Source of the DNA: Dioszegia crocea
Taxonomy: Eukaryota > Basidiomycota > Tremellomycetes > Tremellales > Bulleribasidiaceae
DNA length: 64,000 nt
Direction of reading: 5' to 3'
Assembly: GCA_001600615.1 (NCBI GenBank)
Contig: BCKK01000004.1
Location: 663,731-727,730 of the forward strand
Made by a program: the position numbers and the translations under genes. This document shows positions 55,443 through 64,000 of this stretch, piece after piece; positions within the stretch are counted from its first letter, which is position 1; each line of letters opens with the position of its first letter. A model generated the notes under the pieces. It did no database searches and was not told where the DNA came from. It saw only the letters and a program-made list of their open reading frames with translations.

Positions 55443-56005
55443 GGCCTGCGGAGCGGCTACGGTGGATGAGGGATCACGCAGGCATGAGAGAAGACAGGGA
55501 AGGTAGGCGGAAGAAGACTCTCAGAGCGCCTAGGGAGGGGTCAGAGTGCGCGATGCTGGCTAAATCGTAGCAGCGAGTCTTGACTGGAAGCACATGCATT
55601 TCGTACTGCTTTAACATTTCCGCATCATTCAAGTACTTGCACGCCCTATTCACTCTGTGCAGACTGTGCTCATGCACGATACCCAAGGAGGAGAGTAGTT
55701 GCCGTAGCTATAGGCCCGAATGGATCGATTACCATCTCGTGGGAATGGCCAAATCTATGCTTAAAGATCCATCATTTGACCACACAACCTTAATATCTCT
55801 CTCACAACTACTGCCAAGGTGACACAGATATACCAGCATTATCCTAGAAGTACAGATTATAGGCAGGCAGGTGGACATCTAAAACGTCCCGTGTCGTGTT
55901 CGTCCACCACTCAATGTCCATCACTCGCAACCCTCACCAACAGCTAATGGCCAAGCAGCCGATGACCACTTCTTTCGTCTCCACTCCCGCTCTCTGCTCT
56001 GAAGC
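55443..56005. other. convergent 3' region
   Basis: 563 bp between the small ORF and the kinesin stop codon. No gene is seen. Confidence 0.4.
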
Positions 56006-59000
56006 TCACGGCCTGCGCTGCTTAGGCGAATCACTCCATCCCGCCACCCCACCTCTCGCAGGCTGACCCTTATCCGGAGACTCAAAGATCGCCTTGCCCA
56101 TCCCAACTTTACTAGATTCTGGCCATATCAGCTTCTTAGTCTAGCCACAGACAGCAAAGACATACCAGACAAGACATCCTCATGATCAATCGTCACCCTC
56201 CTTCCCTTCCTCTGCGCCGTATTGGAATATTGCGCCGTATGCATTGGCATCGGCATGGGCGTTGCTAAAGTCGGTAAGGCCAAGTTCCGCGCTGTGAATG
56301 TTGATGTGAGGGATTTTTTCGGCATGCCGCTAACTGGGGCTGGGGAGCCGGGGGAAAAGAAGCCTGGAGAGGCGAAAGAGAGGGATTGGGCCTTCATATG
56401 TCGAGTGCCTGAGGGGGAGGATCGGGTTGGGGTATGTTGAGATTCAGGTGCGGAAGTGAGCATTTTCACTACTTCCCGTTGTTTTTCAAGTTCCTGAATC
56501 GTCAGCTTTATCAATCAAACGAGAAAGTGGAAGCTCACGTTAGACCAAAACTTGATCTTCTCCCGCTGATCATCAATCACCGCCTGCTGCGCCTCAATGA
56601 CCTTCTCCAATCGATCAATCTCTGCTCTCTCTCTCATCCCTGCAATCCCCTGCTTGGTGGACGACCCGCCCGCAGCAAGACTACTCAGCGAAGAGCTCGA
56701 ATGGATAGTCGGTAAAGCGCTCGCGTGACGGTTAGACCGAGCGGCTGACTTGGCATCCGCCAGTTCCTTGCTCAAACCCTCGATCTTCACTCGCGCCGCC
56801 TGAATCTCCTTCTCCAGACCAGACACCTTTACCACCGACGCCGCCAGTTCGCTTCGAGCAGATTTGAGCTCTGCAACAGCAAGGGCATTGTCGGCCACGG
56901 CAGCTCGGGCAGTATCCATATCGCCTTCGAGAGCCCGACGGCTGGACTGTGCATCCTCGAGCTGACGAGTGAGCGAACTGACGATTGAGCCCTGGTTCTC
57001 AAGTTGCCGAGTAAGCTCATCGACCTCTCCGCGGAGTTGCAAGATCTTGCCATCGTGGCCCGAAGTCGACGATCGAAGGGTGGACAATTCGGTATCTTTC
57101 CCTTGGAGCTGATCCTGGACGGCCGCAAGCTCATGATCACGCAGAGCGAGCTCGGCCGCTGTGGACGTCGCGGAAGCCGTAGCTACCGCGAGCTTCTCCT
57201 CGACGCCCTTGAGCTGGATTTGAAGTTGATCGAGAGCGGATTGGGTGATCCCAGATTCAGTGATCCGGCGCTCGTGATCCGCCCGGAGTTGAAGCAGCTC
57301 GCCTTCCAGAGCTGCAACTCGCTCTTTCGACACCTGATTGACACCTTCAGCCTCCGCCTCCGCAGCCTCAGCCCGCTTCATCTCCTTATCCACCGCCTGG
57401 GACGCAGCGTTGATCTGCTTCTCCAGTACCAGCACCGCCTCTCTCCTCTCCGCCAGTTCCTTGCCCATCCCCTCCGCCTTCTCCTCCGATTTCGCCAGAG
57501 CAGACCGTACACCCTGAAGCTCAGACTCAACACCAAGTCTGCCGGTGCGGACATCATCGAGCTCCTTAGTGACAGTGGCAAGCTCCGCATGGAGGGACAA
57601 GACGACCTGATCTTTCCCGCCTGTCATCTCCCTCGACTCGGCCAGCTGACGAGTGACGTCCGCTAGCTCATTTTCGAGATGCCCGATCCTGCCGTCCTTC
57701 TCCTTCAATGTCTCGACCAGCTTGGCAGCGTTGACATCGAGAGCAATCCGGGCCCCTTCGGTCGCTTCGAGGTTTTTACGAAGGGTAGAGAGGTCTACGA
57801 GAGTAGAGGCGAGCTCGGACCGGGTTGTGTCTCGCTCCAGTTCGACCGCTGAGAGTTTGGCAGTATTGGTCTGACCGGCAATCTCGAGCTCTCTCCGCAG
57901 CGAGGTGACCGACACAACGCTCAAGGCGAGTGCCGACCGGAGTGCATCCCGGTCCGCTTCGAGCGCGGAGATCTTGACGGTGAGGTCTTTCTTGGTCGTT
58001 TCGAGCTCCGACTTCAAGTTGGCCTGGATGACGACCGAGCTGGCGAGTTCCGACCGTATCGAGTCCCGTTCTGCCGTCAGAGCCGCAACGGCCGCTTGGC
58101 TTGCGGTAAGAGACCGAACGGCGGTATCCCTCTCCTCGATCCCGGCAACGAGTGACGTCTTGAGCTCAGCTATTCCCCGCTCGACTGCCCGCGCTCTGTC
58201 TTCCGCCCGACCCAGCTCTGCCTCCTTCTCCTCCACTCTCCGTCGAAGCCCAGCAACAGCCTCAGACTCATTCGACATTGCCTTCTTCTGGAATTCGAGT
58301 AAAGCCCCCTCGGCCTTCTCCTTTTCCCTTCCAAGTTCCATCTCTCGCTTCTCCGCCTCTTCCCTGGCTGAAACCGCCACGACCTCCATCTCCGCCATCC
58401 TGGCTGAATCCTCCATTCTCTCACTTCTCAATTGATCCTTCTCCACTTCCAATTCCGCCAACCTCCCCTCCAGCTCCTTGGCCCTTTTAACCTCCACCTC
58501 CAACTCCTTCACTCTTCCCACAACCATCTCCAACCTCTCCACCTCGGTCTTCAGTGCCATATTTGCCGAATCGAGATATTCCACCCTCTTCGCCGACTCC
58601 TTCACGACCTCATACCGCTCCTTCAGACCCTGGTGATCTTTCAACAGATTCTCATATCGCTCCGTTCCCTCTCGACACCTATCCACCTCAGCAGTCAGTT
58701 CAAGATTCCGCATCTCAAGGGCTTTCCGAGCACCTATAGCCTCCTCAGCAACACCCCACCGATCCCTAAGTTGACCAGCGCCCTTCCGGATCTCAGCGCG
58801 CATCCGCTCCACTTCAATCTTGTGGGATTTCCGTAATTGATCCAAATCATTCTGATGCGCGTCCTTCTCCAAGGCCAGATCAGTGGGTAGATCCCCCGTG
58901 GCAACTCGCCGAGCTCGCTCCTGCTCCATTCGTACTGTATCCAACTTCCGTTGAACTTCATCTAGCCGGATCTGATCTTCGACAAGAAGGTCTTCTCGGG

Positions 59001-61727
59001 ATTTACGAAGATCGAGAATGGTCTCTTCGAGAGTGTCAATCTGGAGGGATTTGATAGAGATGGTAGAAACGAGTTGAGATCGGTTGGTTTCGAGATCATG
59101 GTGGGTGTCGAGAATGCGGGTCTGGGATGTGGATTGTTGGGTACGAAGCTGGGAGATTTCGGCGCGGAGGAGGGCGAGCTCGGCGTCTTTGGCGGAAAGA
59201 GCTTTACGGAGGGTAGATACCGCGGCGTCTTCCAGAGCCTATCCCGTCAGCTACTCCCCATGCACTGTTCAGGGCCCGGCAGCTTACGACGGTATCCACA
59301 ATCATCTCAAAGTCCTCCTGCACTTTTGCCAGCCCACTGACTGCCCTCCTGTCCGAAATGATACCCTTCGGCTTGCCAACACCCAGGAACTCGCTGATAC
59401 GCCTTCGCTTAGGTCGAGGTGGGGATAGCGGTAGACCGCTGCCTAGGCGTGGTAGCTCAGATGTGAGAATCTCCCCATTGAGCTTGGCGAGTTGGTCCTT
59501 TAGTCGAGCTTTACGGTTCTCGAGATCTGCGACTGATTCGGCTAGCTATTGCAATGTCAGCTTATATCCCAGCCCCCTTCCGGCTACAGGGAGCCACTCA
59601 GCTCACCTCTGATACCTGTGACGAGCTCGATGTCGACCCGATAACGGCTCGTGTCCCATCTCCCGCCAGATACTGCAATCGATTCTTGAGCTCCTCAATC
59701 TCTGCATCTTTCGCCCGTATCAACGCTCGTTCTGAAGATAACAACTGTCTCGTCAGCTATGACAGACACTATGGCACGCGGCAGCTCACGATATTCTTCT
59801 TCGCCTTAGTCTCGACCTGCGAGCACCGTCCGGCGAATTTGAGCGTTTCGAGCGTTTCCGAAGCATGTTCCTCTTCGGCGGATATGGTGCAGATGACGCA
59901 GATGTTCGAGTCGCCACCTAGGGCGTTCTCGAGTAAGTGGGTGAGCTTGGAATTTCGGTATGGGATATGGGATCTGCAGTGTATCAGTTGTCTGTCCCGA
60001 GGTCCGAGGTCGCGATGAGGTAACTGACCTCTTCTTCTCGGTCAACTTGTTGATTACTTCCCGCAGAGCCAAAAGACTACCATTGTCAGCTTGGAGTTAC
60101 GAACACGATCAGCGTGCTCCCTAACTCACCTTTGGTTGATATGCTTGCCTTCACCTCGACGTTCAAGATCCGATACTGCCTTTTCTGATCCAGCCAAATC
60201 GATCAGATTCTGCACAATCAGCAACCCCCTTTTTACAAGTCAAGCAGAAGCTCAGCTTACCAGTCGACTCAAGCGGATATCATCATCGCCATCCCCATCG
60301 CGAGGTCGGGATTCGATCACAATTGTGAAGACACAGTGAGATCTGGAGGATCTGTCATTCTGTAATAGGTCAGCGTGGAACAATCACCGTGACATAGTTG
60401 ACTCACCCAATCTGTAGCTCCGATCTTTCGACCCTCATTTCCTTTGCTCAAGAGCTTCATGACGTCCTGCGGTGTCGACACAATCTCCTCTACCAGCGGA
60501 TCAACATATACCTTGCCCTTTGATGTCAGCTACATCTGTGTCTCGCAGGAACTGACAGCTTACCTTGTTGGTATGAATCGCCGGGACGTCCTTGTTGGTC
60601 TTCTTGAAGTTGAGCAGATCCCTCAGGGTCTCATTGTAGATTTCGATGTACGACACCCTGAGCAGAAACGCCCTGTCCATATCTGCCGTGATGGCATCGA
60701 AAACGCCATCCACAGCGCATGGAATGATACCTAATTCGGCGGGATGACCAGTCATTGTAAAGGATTTCCCACTTCCTGTTTGGCCGTATCTAAAGGTCAG
60801 CTTTAGTACACTTTGCTGTGATTACGGGTTGTGGAGCAGCTCACGCAAAGACAGTGCTGTTGAAGCCATTCATCGCTTTGTCGACCAGAGGCGCGACTTG
60901 AGAGGCATACAGGTCGGGAGTCTTGGACGGCTGTCTGAGGAGCATATCTGCAGAAAGTCAGCTAGGGCCAAAGGAAGGGTACAAGGTTGACTGACCAAAT
61001 GTATACGCGTACTCGGATTCTCGGCCCTGCTTCCCGCCACGCTTGATCACGTTCGGATGATTTGCTGAGAGTTCGAGGGAGGTGGGCGCTAGCTCATAGG
61101 CGTTATCCAGGAATGGGGAGGAGGTAGGTTTTATACTGGTGAGATCAGCTTCAGTTCCCTCGCTTTCAGGGGCTCTACTCACCGAACACAGACGACGACC
61201 TTGTCACTCGTTCCAGAGCCAGAGGCTACATTCCCGCCGTCCTTGAGCACGGATGCAGCAGCGCTAATACTCATCCCTTCCACACTTTCCACGCTTGCCG
61301 CACTGGCCAAGCCGTCCCCGAAACTTCTGCTCTTCTTCACCTTAGCCGCCGCCGCCAATCTCTCCGCCAGCGTCTCCCTCTTCTTGCTTTGCCGACCGAC
61401 AGTGGCATGTTCGATCGGACCAGCCACCTTCCGCCGAGGGGTAAGGTTCATATCGACCGAAGGTGAGGCTTTGACCAGGGTTGAAGGAACGAGAAACCCG
61501 TCCGCATCCGTATCGTCATCCATGTCATCTGCGGATGTTGCGGATGACTCGACGTCTCCCCGCCGTATACGCGGTCGAGAGCGAGTGCGCTTGAGACTTC
61601 GGGAAGAGGATGACTGCGACATATGGCTGAGGTGGGACTCGGGTAGGGGAGGAGGGGGGCCAACGTTGAGTGATGTCGAAGAGTCTTTGCGCGATAGCGT
61701 GCGATGTTTAGTCGGAGAGAGCATCAT
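56006..61727 (-). CDS. kinesin with N-terminal extension and long coiled-coil tail (kinesin-7/Kip2-like)
   Basis: Microtubule motor of roughly 1,600 residues. The start at 61727 gives MMLSPTKHRTLSRKDSSTSL. About 180 Ser/Arg/Pro-rich residues precede the motor, which begins DKVVVCVR. Motor motifs are VFAYGQTGSGKSFTM (P-loop), FLLRVSYIEIYNETLRDLLN, NDRSSRSHCVFTIVIESR (switch I), LNLIDLAGSEKA (switch II), HINQSLLALREVINKLTEKK and HIPYRNSKLTHLLENALGG. The LLRVSYIEIYNE to NSKLTHLL pattern and the extension suggest kinesin-7 (CENP-E/Kip2). A coiled coil of over 800 residues (56515-58944 and upstream) follows. A last exon ends SDSPKQRRP (stop 56006), joined through a GTATGT intron from HEDVLS. The motor appears intact. 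Subfamily assignment needs a tree. Confidence 0.9.
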
Positions 61728-62502
61728 TACAGGGAGAGGCGCTAGGCCATGGGGTGTATGTAGCCCTTGTATGTGTGAGTAGTATGTAGTATATAGAGGA
61801 AGGTTGGATGACAGAGAGAGGAGAGGCCGGAGCGCGGTTTGTTGTTGTCTCAAATTAAGGAAAGGAAGTCACGTAAAGCACGTGGCCAATCTCACGTAAG
61901 CAGCCAGAATTTGCCACCCGTTAAGTTTGCCACCCACGCTCGGTCAACATGGCACGCGCTGGTATGTATGCCTTCTTCCGTACACTGTTAGAGTACCCTT
62001 GGTCGGATGTGCAGAAAGTGGGGAAGCCACTCTACCTGTCTGCTTCTCTTGACTTGAGCATGCTCGGCTTTGACGCCGCTTTCGAAAGTGCCTGAATTCC
62101 TTTCACAACATAGTCCGAATTCCTTCGCCACGTCGGCGCCGGCGCCAATTTTTAAGGCACGCATTGTGTTTCAGAGCTCTCACACGGATCGGACAAGCTG
62201 TCAAGGACAGGGGCCGGGACACGGGGAAAGGAAGCAAGCGGTGGAGCTCCGCTGCGTGTCCGGCGTCGGGCAATATATTCGAAGACTCGACGGGCACTAG
62301 GGCTCGAAGGGCAGTCTCTTGCTTTTACCTCTTATCGCGACATTCATCCTTCCGCCCTTTCCACATCAGCGAAAATCATCGTGAACGGCTGATCTTATTA
62401 CACAACAAAGACATCCTTCACACACATCTCCTGTGAGTTGCGGTCCGGGGGTAAGCGCTAGCACCGTACGTGCGCGCGCGCTTATACTTCGATAATCAGA
62501 TC
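61728..62502. other. divergent intergenic region, kinesin / small gene A
   Basis: About 775 bp. Next to the kinesin lie a CACGTG E-box (61879-61884), a CCAAT (61886-61890) and TCACGTA copies at about 61869 and 61892. An ATG at 61949 with good context is followed by a GTATGT donor, but no sensible second exon was found. No other gene is seen. Confidence 0.45.
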
Positions 62503-62930
62503 ATGCCGACCCATGAACTTACCGACATGACAATGAGCGATTTTGTCGAGCACACATCTCGCTCCGACCCAAAGGCGATCAATGGCATCTGGGAATACCT
62601 GGAGGATTTGCGACAAATGGAAGAGACAAACAGTCCCTACGGCAGGGCGACCGACGCCACCCGATCCAAGTCGCTGGCAGCGGGCATCATTGCCGCGCAA
62701 TGCTGGGGAAACCACCGTGGTAAGTGTAACGAGGTCCCAGAGTACCACAAGAGGTATAATGATTTGTGGGATGCGGTGATTGTGTCGAGGAAGGCAGAGT
62801 CGCTTGAGGATTGGCAGTGAGTCAATTCAATTTCCTAGACCCAGAATCCAATGACTGAAATGGAATTTCTGACAGACACAGACTCGATGTCCTTTGCAAC
62901 AACACTCTGAAGTCGGCAAAGAAGTTCTGA
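62503..62930 (+). CDS. unknown small protein A, two exons, paralog of protein B
   Basis: No known family was recognised. Exon 1 starts MPTHELTDMTMSDFVEHTSR at 62503 and ends at W-CA|GTGAGT (62818). The second exon starts after CTGACAG at about 62877, completes a Gln codon and gives HRLDVLCNNTLKSAKKF, stop 62928-62930. The product is about 122 residues. The middle has an amphipathic stretch IWEYLEDLRQMEETNS, then RATDATRSKSLAAGIIAAQC and HKRYNDLWDAVIVSRKAESL. There is no signal peptide. Segment order, spacing and the phase-2 intron correspond to the next gene, 439 bp downstream on the same strand, which suggests an old tandem duplication. Confidence 0.6.
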
Positions 62931-63368
62931 ACTCCTCGGATCCCCCCAGGTAGCCCAGCCCGGGGATGGGGGGTGAGACATTCGTTTCGGGTTTGGGTGG
63001 CAACTTTCTAGCTAGGGGGATCGTGTGGTGGATAGTCAGATCAGCAGACGTGCATATGTCAGGAGTCATGGGTCCAATGCCTGCATTCTGTCGCCGATTT
63101 TGTGTCATGTCAAGCGCATGTGAATACTACCGCATGCGCACCGAGTTGCCTTCGGGTTTGCTAACCTTTATGTCCAGCTTGTGTTTCATCTCTGAGACCA
63201 GCCAAGTCACTCGAACAGCAAGCAAGTCCACCTGAAAGGAAGAGGGCGTACCCTCGCTGCGTGCGATTGGCACTTGAGGCAAGCTAAGTAGCAACCCATA
63301 AGTTGCTCTTGCTCTTTCCTCTCTTCGAATTCTTTCCCCTGCACACGGCCCCTTATCATCTCACACGG
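62931..63368. other. intergenic region, small genes A and B
   Basis: 438 bp between the two related small genes. No gene is seen. Confidence 0.4.
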
Positions 63369-63844
63369 ATGACTTTCACACTCGTCACAATGAGTGGCAG
63401 TTCCTCCACTATGACAGAAACGGAGTGCAAGGAGCTCACCAGTCAGCACATCATCACCTTCCTGAAGAATGCGTCTTGCCTGAGCCACGAACAAATGTTC
63501 GCCCTTGCAGACTTCCTGGACACGGCGCCGGTCAGTGACTGGGCGAAAAACCCCGCAAAGCCAAAGAAAAGGTGGCTCACAGCGAGACAGAAGGGACTGG
63601 GTGTGCTTCTGGCGGCTGCAGCGCATCCATCCGCCGACAACACACGTCTACACGCAAAGCGTAATTCATTACTGTACAAGATCGTATTGGACTCCAAGGA
63701 GACGACCGATGACAAAGAGTAAGTGCTGTCACCTCTTCAGAGTCCACGGTGCTGAGCAAGCTGATCCGTCTCTGTAGTTTCAGACCTTACAGTGATGATC
63801 GCGAGACTGAGGACAAGGAGTCGCTGGAAGCGAGTCTGAGTTGA
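63369..63844 (+). CDS. unknown small protein B, two exons, paralog of protein A
   Basis: No known family was recognised. Exon 1 starts MTFTLVTMSGSSSTMTETEC at 63369 (MSGSS at 63390 is an alternative) and ends at GA|GTAAGT (63719). The second exon, after a TCTGTAG acceptor, completes an Asp codon and gives FRPYSDDRETEDKESLEASL and S, stop 63842-63844. The product is about 138 residues. Segments IITFLKNASCLSHEQMFALA, RWLTARQKGLGVLLAAAAHP and HAKRNSLLYKIVLDSKETTD parallel those of protein A. The intron phase (2) and place (after the K-E-[ST]-rich helix) agree as well. The tail is acidic. The similarity to A is weak but ordered. Confidence 0.6.
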
Positions 63845-64000
63845 GCCATGGCTGTTGTAATCGCTGTATAGAATGCATCAAAGAGAGAGGAACTAAGGTC
63901 GAAACTGGCTAAGGCGGAATCTAGGAACGAGGAATGTTACGGCACTACAACGTACAAGTGGCACCTTTCAACACTCCCACCCGAGCTTTAATTCCCTGTT

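Noticed and set aside
57004..58836. Open frames of 130-220 codons on the plus strand
   Set aside because: They lie opposite the kinesin coiled-coil exon and have Leu/Arg- or Ser-rich compositions expected from antisense reading of Glu/Lys/Leu codons.
61949..62095. Start codon with good context, GTATGT donor and an acceptor near 62012, giving a 15-31-residue peptide
   Set aside because: Joining the first exon to either nearby acceptor gives very short peptides with no recognisable similarity. A first exon of a longer unseen gene remains conceivable.

Overview
This window looks like nuclear DNA of a basidiomycete yeast-like fungus, most likely a tremellomycete related to Cryptococcus, Kwoniella or Tremella. 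Genes sit close together on both strands. Most are cut by many introns of about 45-70 nt with GTAAGT/GTGAGT-type donors, a CTGAC/CTGAT branch site just before the acceptor, and a CAG/TAG acceptor. A CPL1-type secreted protein fits this assignment. Assignment below class is not possible from sequence alone.

Layout from left to right. 1-9.1 kb: partial PRM10/ThrE-like transporter (-), GOT1 (+), a Gly-rich unknown protein (-), a small Lys-rich protein (+), ribosomal protein eS17 (-). 9.8-16.5 kb: three head-to-tail delta-12 fatty acid desaturase genes (+) with the same nine intron positions. 17.2-20.7 kb: NCS1 nucleobase/allantoin-type permease (+) with a GATA-site cluster upstream, then a CPL1-like secreted protein (-). 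20.7-22.5 kb: gene-free stretch with a small tandem repeat. 22.5-31.2 kb: large unknown Pro/Ser/Ala-rich protein (+), AFI1-type DENN/SPA protein (+), a possible tiny coiled-coil gene (+), Mtf2-like mitochondrial protein (-). 31.4-39.9 kb: nuclear housekeeping block, with DR1/NC2-beta (-), PRP38 (+), a one-TM unknown (-), nucleoporin NSP1 (-), SmF (+), RanGAP/RNA1 (-). 40.7-42.8 kb: three small intronless unknown ORFs (+). 43.2-49.6 kb: AAAP amino-acid transporter (-), aspartyl aminopeptidase (+), CBF5/dyskerin (-). 49.9-54.3 kb: LCL3-type nuclease (-), ribosomal proteins eS6 (-) and uS15/RPS13 (+) on a shared promoter region. 55.0-64 kb: a small unknown ORF (+), a kinesin with a long coiled-coil tail (-), and two small two-exon genes (+) that look like diverged tandem paralogs.

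Most genes are ordinary housekeeping genes. The accessory-looking parts are the desaturase array, the permease with its probable nitrogen control, the CPL1-like protein, and the scattered small lineage-restricted ORFs. No complete new multi-gene system was recognised. The best leads are the desaturase array and the small-gene pair at the right edge. Exon borders were worked out by hand from splice signals, reading frame and family knowledge. Where exons are listed they were checked for phase.
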